DNA of 64,000 nucleotides. Origin: Neodontobutis hainanensis. Lineage: Eukaryota > Chordata > Actinopteri > Gobiiformes > Odontobutidae. Position 1 is the first letter of the stretch. Every line of letters starts with the position of its first letter. The stretch is taken from the NCBI GenBank assembly GCA_024349245.1, contig JALDNG010000087.1, positions 1,330,235 to 1,394,234 on the forward strand, read 5' to 3'. This document shows, one piece after another, positions 8,358-17,873 of this stretch. The notes below the pieces were generated by a model that had not been told where the DNA came from, searched no databases, and saw only the letters and a list, made by a program, of their open reading frames with translations. The position numbers and the translations under genes are program-made.

Positions 8358-10168
8358 GGAGCCAAACATCAGATGGGGGGCTTTTTGGCTCACAGACACA
8401 GGCGCATGTCCCACCCCAAGCAGTTCACAACCTCATCGCACCGTGCCCTAAGGTAACGGTCAAGCTTGGTGATGTCACTGCAGACCTTTTACTTGATACG
8501 GATTCTATGGTGACTACTGTGTTTGAAAGTTTTTTTTATCAAAATTTCCAATGTGTTCCTAGGCCCTGTAATTGGCTTGAGCTTACTGCGGCTAATGGGT
8601 TTTATATACCTTATCTTGGTTATGTTGAACTAGACGTAATGTTGTTTGGGTTGGTGGTACCACAGCGAGGAGTTCTGGTGGTTAAAGAGTCCCCAAGGCA
8701 GCAGTGCCCGTCAGAAATTAAAGGAGTGTTGGGTATGAATGTGATTAGAGAGTGTTATCATCAGTTGTTCAGTCAACATGGTACTGACCTCTTTAATCTT
8801 CCTGAGGTACGTCAGGCCCCTCAGGTGTGGCAGCAGGCTTTACAGTACTGTCAACAATGTGAGTCCCGAGCCCCGCCACCAGAAAGAGGAATTGCCCGTG
8901 TTAGAGGTAGGCGCCCGACTATTATCCCAAGTGGTTCTGTTAAATGGGTAGCTGCCACATGCTCCTCTCACTTAAGTCAGTCCACAGGTGCAGCATTGCT
9001 TGAACCCTTGGATGATGGCCAAGCCCTCCCAGAAGGCCTCCTGACCTCCCCAGCTATGGTCACCGTGCATCAAGGTACAGCCTATGTCCCAGTGGTGAAT
9101 GTGGGTGCCACTAATGTGGCATTGCATCCTAGGCAGCCAATTGGCATTTTGAGTTGGGCCCAAGTCGTTAGTCTACCAGATGGCGTATCTTTTATGGCTC
9201 CACAAGTGAATAGTAGGGTAGCTACTGTTACTTCTCAGGTGGCTACAGTTAGCCCTGTTAGGGAGCAGATTGATTCATTTGATCTGTCTGCACTGTCAGA
9301 GTCTGATCAGCAGAAGGCTAGGTCCCTCTTAGTACAGCATGAAGGCGTGTTTGCACAATCCGATTTAGATTTAGGGTGTACTAACCTTATAACACATGAC
9401 ATTCCACTGGTGGACAACATCCCCATCAGGCAGCGTTACAGGCGCATTCCACCTTCTGACTACGATGAGGTTAGGGCCCACATTCGCAAACTGCTGGACA
9501 GCCAAGTTATACGGGAAAGTTGTAGCCCTTATGCCTCTCCCATTGTCTTGGTTAGGAAGAAAGATGGTGGCCTGCGCCTGTGTGTCGACTATAGGCTTTT
9601 GAATGGTAAAACCAGGAAAGATGCGTTCCCCTTACCCCGGATTGAGGAGTCTTTGGATGCATTATCTGGGGCTCAGTGGTTCTCTACAATTGACTTGGCG
9701 AGTGGCTACCACCAGGTGGCTGTCACAGAACAGGACAAAATGAAAACTGCTTTTTCTACCCCCTTCGGACTCTTTGAATTCCATCGCATGCCTTTTGGTC
9801 TTTGTAATGCTCCCAGCACATTTCAGAGGCTAATGGAGCGCATGTTTGGGGACCAAAACTGTCACTCTTTACTGCTGTGTTTGGATGATGTGATTGTGTT
9901 TTCTGCCACGGTAGAGGAGCATTTGAGTAGATTGGACCTTGTCCTTACCCAATTCAGCATGGAGTCTCTAAAAATCAAGCTGGAGATGTGCCATTTTTTC
10001 CAACGGCAGGTGGACTATTTGGGCCATGTGGTGTCTGCAGCAGGAGTCACCACTGATCCAAAGAAGATTGCTGCTGTAGCTGAGTGGGGCAGACCAGGTA
10101 CGGTGACTGAGTTGATTCCTGGGCTTGGTTTTGAATTGTCGGGACGTCAATTTAAGAACCCCGGGTGA
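8273..10168 (+). CDS. pol: Retrotransposon Pol, truncated: protease and reverse transcriptase only
   Basis: The frame is open from 8273, in -1 phase to gag; the first ATG/GTG-like codon (GTG at 8354) need not be a start if frameshifting is used. The aspartic protease-like segment reads LLLDTDS near 8491-8511, where DTGS/DTGA is usual, so a Gly is replaced by Asp. RT motifs are clear: RLCVDYRLLN (about 9574), FSTIDLASGYHQV (about 9680), MPFGLCNAP (about 9788) and CLDDVIVFS (about 9880), where Tyr is usual before LDD. After TEWGRP-like linker sequence at about 10080-10105 the homology stops, and the frame runs 20 codons to a stop. RNase H and integrase are absent, so the copy cannot integrate on its own. 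Confidence 0.85.
   Translation, partial: ACAFSVKSPTGGSRGISAGDGKLFAPDVRSQTSDGGLFGSQTQAHVPPQAVHNLIAPCPKVTVKLGDVTADLLLDTDSMVTTVFESFFYQNFQCVPRPCNWLELTAANGFYIPYLGYVELDVMLFGLVVPQRGVLVVKESPRQQCPSEIKGVLGMNVIRECYHQLFSQHGTDLFNLPEVRQAPQVWQQALQYCQQCESRAPPPERGIARVRGRRPTIIPSGSVKWVAATCSSHLSQSTGAALLEPLDDGQALPEGLLTSPAMVTVHQGTAYVPVVNVGATNVALHPRQPIGILSWAQVVSLPDGVSFMAPQVNSRVATVTSQVATVSPVREQIDSFDLSALSESDQQKARSLLVQHEGVFAQSDLDLGCTNLITHDIPLVDNIPIRQRYRRIPPSDYDEVRAHIRKLLDSQVIRESCSPYASPIVLVRKKDGGLRLCVDYRLLNGKTRKDAFPLPRIEESLDALSGAQWFSTIDLASGYHQVAVTEQDKMKTAFSTPFGLFEFHRMPFGLCNAPSTFQRLMERMFGDQNCHSLLLCLDDVIVFSATVEEHLSRLDLVLTQFSMESLKIKLEMCHFFQRQVDYLGHVVSAAGVTTDPKKIAAVAEWGRPGTVTELIPGLGFELSGRQFKNPG
8333..8391 (+). promoter_or_regulatory. 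Programmed -1 ribosomal frameshift signal (heptamer plus predicted pseudoknot)
   Basis: GGGAAAC (8333-8339) is read in the gag frame as G GGA AAC, the canonical X XXY YYZ register. Slipping back one base enters the pol frame, which is open from 8273. After a 9-nt spacer, stem 1 pairs 8349-8354 (CTGATG) with 8367-8372 (CATCAG). Stem 2 pairs 8359-8366 (GAGCCAAA) with 8384-8391 (TTTGGCTC), 8 perfect pairs. Loop 1 is 4 nt (8355-8358) and contains the gag stop codon. There is no base between the stems at 8366/8367, allowing coaxial stacking, and the last loop is 11 nt. Confidence 0.75.
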
Positions 10169-10171
10169 AAA
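10106..10171 (+). other. Deletion junction and remaining polypurine end of the LTR element
   Basis: RT-linker sequence passes directly into the short segment before the 3' LTR. RNase H and integrase coding sequence, normally roughly 2 kb, would lie here. Only a short purine-rich GGGTGAAAA remains next to the LTR as a possible plus-strand primer site. A stem-like CCCGGG lies just before it. Confidence 0.6.
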
Positions 10172-11138
10172 TGTGACCAGTGGCCGGTATATACGGCCAC
10201 CGTAGTATCAGCTCGCGCATGCGCTTTTGCACACTTCCGCCTTTATCATTAGCCTTGCCGGCATATATAAGCAGTACAGATAGGGTGCCGGTTAGGTTGT
10301 GGTGCCGTAAATCCTGGTAGGTGAGCGTTTTCTTTTTATTTAATCGTATAACTGGTTGTTTTTGCTACCCTGCGTGTTGTCTGTTTTCTTTTACAGACAC
10401 ATGAAAGTTTTGCTGCAAGAGGTGTCATACAACGAATGGGCCAGGGACATCGTAGTCACCATCTAGTTGCGGGTTTTAGACTCTAGTACTACTGTTGCTT
10501 TGTTTGGGCTTTATGTTTTGTGTGAATCTTACCTTTATTCGTTTTGTATTAAGTATTTGTCTTTTGTCATTTATCCTGGTTTAGTTAATTTGTATTTTTT
10601 TTGTAATGTCTCTTTACGTAGTCTCTGCCCCTTTTCTTGGTGTGGACTAGCGCCTATTTTAACATTGTATTTTTGTTTTTTTCTAGGGTTTCGCCAAGGG
10701 TGGTTGCCCGTAGAGGTGGAGGGTGGTGTTAGAACGCCTCACTTCAGTCTCCTCACCCCCCGTGCGTTATGGTATTTTTGCACGCCCTTCACTTATTGCA
10801 TGTTTGAGTTTTCTTGTATATTATTTTGTGTGTGTGTGTGTGTGCTTAGCACGAGGCGTAGTGAGTGCCTGTCACTACCCACCGTTACCTCGCCCGGCGC
10901 ACCTGTGGCCGACTCTACTTCTTTTTGTTTTGTATTTTAATTGTTGCAGTTAATGTGGGAAGTTTTTAATACATAGACAGGGGCAGGGGCACCTAGGATC
11001 ATTTCTGCTAGTAATGGTGTTTTATTTTAATTTTATTTCATTGTAATAAAGTGTAGTTAAAAAGTGTTAAGCTGACTCTGCCTCCTTTGACCACCACTTG
11101 CAGTCCGTGAAAGGTATTTTTTCTTTTAATCGGTTACA
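10172..11138 (+). repeat. 3' LTR
   Basis: 967 bp, near-identical to 6141-7107. Differences seen: GGTGCCGG versus GGTACAG near the TATA region, TTTTG versus TTATG, one fewer G in the TTTCG(G)CC tract, and three scattered substitutions near the 3' end. TATA is at 10264-10270 and AATAAA at 11045-11050. Confidence 0.92.
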
Positions 11139-11300
11139 CTTGGATGGGATGACTGTGTTGAATGCTGAGCTGAAGTCAACAAACAGCATACGTGCATAAG
11201 TGTTCTAATTGTCCAGATGTGTTAGCACAGAGTGGCATCCTCTGTGCACCTACTGCTGCGGTAGGCAAACCAGTCCCAGGACCAGCCGCTCAAAACATTA
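11139..11300 (-). mobile_element. L2/CR1-like LINE, 5'-ward part beyond the LTR element
   Basis: Continues the minus-strand LINE of 4619-6140. The minus strand contains the RT box-A region, with a codon string resembling LL-DFSSAFNTVIPSK but with frame damage. LINE resemblance fades near 11300, which I take as the 5' truncation or a later break. Confidence 0.7.
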
Positions 11301-13060
11301 CACAGCCCAAGCCTATTATGGCAAAGCAGCACATCAAATTGATCAACTGAGACTCAGCTACAAGCACATCTATCCGTTAACTTTCACTCAGACCAAACAG
11401 CAGGCAAACAAAAACAGGATGGGCCAAACTGTGCCAAACTTTGCCAAATTGTGCCAAATGGAGACTCCGCCTGACCATTTCATACTAAAATCTTAATAGT
11501 TTTGGTTTGTTTCACATTAGAAGAATTATATGCAGGTAAATGTTGACATGTGTGGCTGTAATTTCAAATAGTGTTTGAGCTGCATCTGCCTTCATCTAAA
11601 GGCATTTTTATCCAAATATTGTTTTGTTTTTTTAGCCGGAAATGTTTTTAAGGTTATTTTGCTGTTTTCCATCTTGATTTATTCTGAAACTGTAACATGA
11701 ACATTCAAAATTTCACTTCTGGGAAATCTTGTGTCCCCTACATTTTGACACCAGAAATATTGAAATACACCTTGCCGTTACAGAGATATAGTTTACTGCG
11801 GACATGTGCTTTTCGAGCAGACACACCAAAAAACTGTTTTAAAGGGTTAATGTATGCAAACAAATTTTTTTTTTTCTCAGATTTAGTTTGACTAATTTCT
11901 TCAACTCTGTATTAGTGATCACTCTACATAATGCATCCACTTTGAACCACTTGAATTTTTTCTTTTTTAAAGAACTGTCTCTTAAATTAGGTTCTGTTGC
12001 ACCTCGCCATTTTTATTTTTATTTTATTTTTACTGTGGCTTGTCAGGTCACACTGTGCCATAATCAGGGTTTGTAGTTGTTGATCCATGACACAGATGGG
12101 AGTTTGGATGTTGCCATGTTTATGTAGATCAGATCAGTACATGTAGGTTCACATGTCAAAATGTTATTCTCAACTATTCTCACATTTCTCTTTTTGCTGA
12201 ATATTATACATTTGTGAAGCATAATGGAGGCTTTAACATCCCCATCTGTCCCACAGGGATTTACTGTGCTTCACCCATCAGGGTTTTACTGCTGTTTTCA
12301 ATAAACATATTCCAACATTTTCAAACAGCACAGCGGACCCTGGTTGGGACTTAATGCATGTGCGGCTGAACTGGCGGTCAGGTCTCGTCGTGCTTCTTGT
12401 GTGTAATTGCGGCGCTGTTTGCAGAATGGTCATCTCTGGTTACAAACTGCTGCAGGAAGCACAAGCAGCAACTAATCAGCTGTAATACAGGAAAGAGCAG
12501 AGCAGCAGATTAAAGGCTGCCATGATCAACATGACCAACACATTTACATATGTTTATAGATATCAGCACTGGCACAGGAAGACTTCTATCACCACGTTAC
12601 GGTCAGAGCTGCTCATGACTCAGGAAAAAACAATTACAAACCACTGCTAAGAGCATTGGAGTCTTCAGAACAAGTTTTACATTTGTGCAATCCTAAGTAC
12701 GGGGGAATCTTCCAGATGCCTGCAAATTCAGTCACAAATTAATAAGCCACATACGTCTTGGTTGGGTCACTCTAGTTTGAGTTTGTGATCCATTGTCCTG
12801 ACTGGTCAGTCCTCAGTATACTTTCACACTTTGATTTAGGCACATTTATCCCCCTCAGCAGACCTGAGCCAGTGCTGCCCTGGCATTGCAGTATCATTGT
12901 AAAGACTTCTTTACTTTTTTAGAAGAGCATACAACCATCCAACATAGAGAGCAATACTCTGCCAGCTTATTCTGACATTCAATATTGACATCTGTTGATG
13001 AAAGTTTATCCAAAAGAAAGGAAAAAATAAAAAAGTTTAATCTTGAAAGTAAGGAGAGTG
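11301..13060. other. Intergenic, no gene recognised
   Basis: AT-rich sequence with short T-rich tracts. A local degenerate repeat, GCCAAA-T-GTGCCAAA, occurs at 11422-11457. An AATAAA at about 12300 has no open frame leading to it. Nothing else recognised. Confidence 0.4.
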
Positions 13061-13064
13061 TGTG

Positions 13065-13235
13065 CCATAGAATCATGTGTGTTCTTGTGCTTGCACTCAT
13101 GCCATACTTGGGACCACCTGCTGTAACCTGTAGCCCTGTCCTGCGGGAGAACAGGGTTAGTCTTTGAATAAATGTAGAGGGTTGTGTCAGGAAAGGCATC
13201 CTGCATCAAACCTGTGCCAAATAAAATACATAAAC
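13065..13235 (+). mobile_element. Degenerate tRNA-derived SINE fragment
   Basis: GGGTTGTGTCAGGAAAGGCATC, then CCTGTGCCAAATAAA, matches the central body of a common teleost SINE whose 3' end appears at 17425-17480 and 35596-35805. The tRNA-like head is too decayed to define. Confidence 0.55.
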
Positions 13236-14923
13236 CAATATGAATCCAATAGCAGCATCCAAAAGAAATAGTTCAGTTTAGTAAAATATGCTAGGGCACC
13301 CTTACTTACTAACTTTTCTAACTATTCTTCTCATAACTAAGGGTACAACTGAACACAGGTAATTGCAGTCGAAGAAATGGCACCTGACTTGAGTTCTGTC
13401 CAATGAAGACATAGGAACTACTCTTTCTATAATATTCGTGCATGTTTGAATATCACAGAAAGAAATAGTTTCAGTTCATGCTTCCGACTAATATGCTTTA
13501 TGAAGTGGGGACTCTAATTTGTAACTTTATACTGTAAATGGATGTATGTTACAGTTGGCCTGGTAACACCCGAGAAGGAAGTACTCCTTGTTCACAGGGC
13601 ATCTGGAAACAATGACAATCAACGTGAGGAAGAGCTCAATCAGAGACGGGACGCACATACACCAACCTGTGCTCCTACTGTACCCATGCAACGGAAAATA
13701 GCCCAGTTTTGAAAGATCAAAGTTCCTAATAGTTCTGAGGTAGGTTTCATGATTACAGACTTGAACCAGTATCAGACATAGACAGACCAGGGACTCTATT
13801 ATCATCCCATTATTAGCCCCAGACCGAGAAGACGCTTTAGGAGCTCTAATCAGATCAAATGATTGTTTTTCCAATCACCACTTCACGAGCAAATGAAAAT
13901 GTATTGATTCTTGGGTGAAACCAGGTCTGCTTTTTAAAACACGGAAACACAAACAGGCCTCCAGCTGAGAAACGGCATCGGATAAAAGTCCACTGTCAAG
14001 TTTCAACCTCATTCAGTTCCACTCAGAGACACTGAAACGTAGTGAAAACCCAATCTTTCATGGTTTCGGGTGAGATTCTGCCTGTTTAAACACATGGTAA
14101 TGGGATTTTCACGGTGCAATTTCATGGTTTGTTAAATTGGCCAATAAATACAGAAAAGAGTGTTTTAATGCAACAAGTAGTTGAAAGGCGTGACTGAAGC
14201 TTCACTAAACTTCACTGGAAAATCTTACTTTCCATTTCATGACTTTTCTTGTCTGTATGTGTGGGAACATCCAACACACACAGAGAACATTGTTTTGTTC
14301 TCTTAGGTCTAGCTAATGTTGGCGCATTTACCTTTGAATTATATTCAGTTAACTAGAACACAGGTCTCTAACAGAGGTCTGTAGGGGTGAGACACACACA
14401 CTCGTGTGTGTTCACAAATGAACACATTCAAACGCACACATTAAGTCATACACAGTCACTGCTGGACATGCAGTAGTCACTCATGCATCTCACATACACA
14501 TCCAGAAATACTAACACACACTATGAAACATAAATTAACCTAAGCTTTACAATGGAGGGTCCTGTTCCTACAACAGCCCAGAGCGGACAAACTAAAAAAT
14601 TATTTTTGATCACATATTTTTGCTCAAGGTTTAGTACATTTACATATTGTCATAAAATCATAAAGACTTGTTTTCATTGTGTTTGAAGAAAATATGCTTT
14701 TACTCAGTTGTCCTGCTGTCCCTTCCATACGGCTCACATGCTCTAAAAAGGAGAAGATTGAAATGTGAAATTGCAACATGCACTTTTGCCACCAGATGCA
14801 AGTAAAGACCTCTTTCAGTCACTTTTGTAGTTAGCATTACAATTCACTGTTGACCAGAGAGCCGCTGCTGACTGTCTTCCAGCCACACCAGCCACTGGGT
14901 TGGGTAATCCCAGCAGCTTTCCC
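13236..14923. other. Intergenic, no gene recognised
   Basis: No convincing exon or repeat seen. 14390-14525 is CA/TG-rich low-complexity sequence with a short ACACACTCGTGTGTGT palindrome near 14396. Confidence 0.4.
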
Positions 14924-14986
14924 TGCTCCTGGGATAGGCTCCAGTCACCCACGACCCCTCACGGGACTAAGCAGTGGATTCTCACA
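14924..14986 (+). mobile_element. SINE 3'-end fragment
   Basis: CTGGGATAGGCTCCAGTCACC and ACGACCCCTCACGGGACTAA correspond, in the opposite orientation, to the 3' half of the SINE at 93-469. Confidence 0.6.
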
Positions 14987-17097
14987 TTGTTTGTGGGTTC
15001 ATAGACTTATACTGCTGACACAGATGTAATTCTTTTAAGCTGCTGCATGTTCAGACCTGTGGAGTGGCAGTTATGGGCATGTTTAAGATTTAAAAACATT
15101 GGATTAAATGTTGGTTACCCACAGGTGTTTTATGAAATGACCTACAAGTAGTACTTTAAAACACTCTGCTTTCTGTGGAAGACCTTAAGATGGGTTTGTG
15201 TAACAGACCATCCAAGAGTCAGGTTACACCACAAACTTTCAACTTAACTCTTCTGATTGGATAAAAAAAAGTCCGAATTTTCTGTTGCAATGAGGCGTAC
15301 TGTTATAGTCTGAAAAATTCACAGTAACATTCTGTCAAACAGCAACAATAACTACCTGAAAATCTAAAATAGTATACAACTATATGAAAACACTGAACTC
15401 AACTCAACTTAAAACTAAACATAGTTTTGAACATTCACAAGCAGATGATGAAGAAAATACACAATATAACCAAAACAGAGCATTATATAAAACTAGTATT
15501 TTTAACAAATATACTAATTGTAAGCATAACAAATAATATTAATTAAAAACAATTTAAATAATGAATCTAATAATTTGATTTGAAAATAATCTATATAATG
15601 ATAATTAATTAATAATAATAAAATGGCAGGAATGATACCTTTTTAATTGGGATTTTTCTTGAGGTTGTTTTTTGTGTTTCTTCAGTTTTGCTTTGTTGTT
15701 TTGATTGATGCATTGTTTTTTGTTTTCTCTCAATGGTAAGTTAACTTTAGCCTACACCTTTTCAGTCAATATGTTTTGTTTAAAATGAAAATAAAAGTAT
15801 GGATTTGACTCAAATAAAAAAAAATATGTAAACATCTTTGACCATCTACCTTAAAAATAACATTTGTAAATGATTTGTATCACATTTCCTAAGTTTTAAT
15901 TTGAAATACAAATGCTGTGATATAAGGATATATTACATAATGATTACATCATAGCTTGTACTCTGATGTATGACCCTGATCCCAGTCTGGAGCAGTGATA
16001 ATTTGTGTTTTCTTGACTACTCATTAAATTAAAAATGTCATTTGTGTGTTGAGTGTGGTTTGCCAGTTGTAGAATATATTTAATTTGGTGTACACAGAGT
16101 GTTTCAGTGGACTTGTGACTGCAGCAGTGTTTGTCCTGACCGCAGCACCACCGCACTTCCTCTGGAGCGTTTGTTGTGTACAGTGCTAAAGAGAACCCAG
16201 TGGAGGCAGCAGCAGACGGTTAAACAGGGACAAGAGTTAGATAATGTGCAGCTGCAGGTCAGGTCAAGTAGGTTTATTTAACTTTTACATTGGGGACTAG
16301 TGAGGCCGTCAGCAGTAGCTCCAACCCGAGCTGCAGACAAGAGCAGTCTTGGCAGTTAACATCGAGTTTTAGGTTTGGCGATGAAGCCACCCTTTTATCT
16401 TAACTAATGCAAACATTGAGCTGCTCTGATTGGACAAAATGACCTTGTGATTGACAGTTAATTACAGGTGATTCATGCAATCACCTCCAAGTATTCTTCT
16501 GAAGAACCTCCCCTTAGCAACCACAGTGTTCTGAACTTTAATTTCAGGAAGTTGAATCTGTTTCCATTCTCACGAACTTTAAAATCACAAGTTCTACTTT
16601 GTTTGTTGCAGTGTGAAATGCCAATACAGTGTTTACTCACCAAAAAAGAGCCAGAAGACACCAACTCCGCTGTTGCTAATGAACCCTATAGCTTTGTTTG
16701 AAGTCCGAAGCACAGTGCACCAGTTCTGCAAAACTGAAAGGAGCAGTGATAGGTGAAGCAAACTGTAAGCAATGGTTGCTGTTGAAAATCAAAGTCTGTT
16801 GCAGTCCTGAATTGCAATAAAGTCACAATTTGTTATCTTATTCTGTTCTATAAAAGCAATTAGTCTGGTCTCTGTTGATTCAAGTTTGATTATCCAGGAG
16901 GCAGAACAAATGGACACAGATTAAACTGCCTCTAAATGCTATTGGATAAATAAACAACCAATCAGAATTCAGGGGGCAGTTCCAACATACGCAGAATAAA
17001 TTGCATCTGAACCAATGCAATTAGAAAAAAAATCAACCAGAGAAAGGTTCACCTGAAACCCACTCCATTTTAGATAAACGATTACGGTTGGTCAGCT
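14987..17097. other. AT-rich intergenic, no gene recognised
   Basis: 15240-15930 is very AT-rich. 16250-16480 carries a mixed, non-coding stretch. I found no supported exon, RNA gene or named repeat. Confidence 0.4.
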
Positions 17098-17150
17098 CGT
17101 ATTTAATTCAATTTAGGTTTATTAATCCCATGGGGAAATTCGATTATTAC
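17098..17150 (-). mobile_element. LINE 3'-end fragment
   Basis: TTTATTAATCCCATGGGGAAATT on the plus strand is the reverse complement of a 3' end found in many fish LINEs. Only the terminal segment is present. Confidence 0.45.
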
Positions 17151-17340
17151 TGTTGATCTCGGGGGTGGGAGGGGTTCAAGACCCTTTTAATTTTGAGCAG
17201 TTCACAACACATTTACAGAACATCTTTCATATAAGTCTTAGGCTTAAACAATGTCTCCCTCTGTCTTTAGTTGGTTATTGGTTCTTGTAGAAGTCTGTAA
17301 AATTGGGTCTTGGTTTTAAGTGTGATCTTTTTGACAAACT

Positions 17341-17400
17341 ACATAGATAGATGGATAGATAGATACTTTATTCATCTGCATCATGGGAAATATAAGTGTA
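17341..17400 (-). mobile_element. LINE 3'-end fragment with (GATA)n-type tail
   Basis: AGATAGATGGATAGATAGATACTTTATTCAT followed by ATGGGAAAT: a tetranucleotide tail attached to a short LINE terminus read on the minus strand. Confidence 0.5.
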
Positions 17401-17424
17401 CACCAGATATGTTAATGTTATGCT

Positions 17425-17480
17425 GTTTTCCTCAGTGGTATACTGTGGCGACCCCTGACGGTAGCAGTTGAAATAAATAG
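17425..17480 (+). mobile_element. SINE 3'-end fragment
   Basis: ACTGTGGCGACCCCTGACGG then AGCAGTTGAAATAAA is the characteristic 3' end of the teleost SINE also seen near 35765. Confidence 0.55.
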
Positions 17481-17815
17481 TTTGTATGCTGTCTGTGCTA
17501 TAGCTACGATTCCACTTAGCCTTGCAGTTGAATTGAGTTTTGATGGAAGAAGCCGACATTAGTTGTGCAGTGGAGTGAATGTACAGACTGAACACAGTTT
17601 TAGTACACTTTAACCACACACAGTCTGGTGGCCCGCTGCCAGATTTCCAGACGTACCAGCCGTTAATGATCAGTGAAGCGCTGACCACCAACGGACTGTT
17701 AATCAAATCAGAACTGACTCAGACAACGGAGGAACGTTGCAATACACACACACTCTCGCGTACTTCTGGGTGCACTCGCCCACATGCACGTGCTACACTG
17801 CTGTCTAATGAAACA

Positions 17816-17851
17816 AGATGGCGGCTGTGGGAGCATCAACACAGGGGTAAG
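17816..17851 (+). other. Candidate short first coding exon, unassigned
   Basis: ACAAGATGGCGGCTGTGGG gives a start codon in strong context, ten codons (MAAVGASTQG), and then GGTAAGC, a good splice donor. No downstream exon was found and the protein is not recognised, so this may be chance. Confidence 0.2.
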
Positions 17852-17873
17852 CGGGTGATGGAGCAGCCGTGTT

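Larger units (their letters stand above)
6141..11138 (+). mobile_element. Ty3/gypsy-type LTR retrotransposon, young, internally deleted
   Basis: The 4998-bp element has 967-bp LTRs beginning TGTGACC and ending GTTACA, flanked by the 4-bp target duplication CTTG (6137-6140 and 11139-11142). The internal region has a PBS-like site, gag with a CCHC knuckle, protease-like and RT domains in the -1 phase, and then an abrupt end: RNase H and integrase are missing. By eye the LTRs differ by about six substitutions and two single-base indels, so insertion was recent. Without integrase this copy must have been mobilised in trans or deleted after insertion. No envelope-like ORF is present. Confidence 0.92.
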
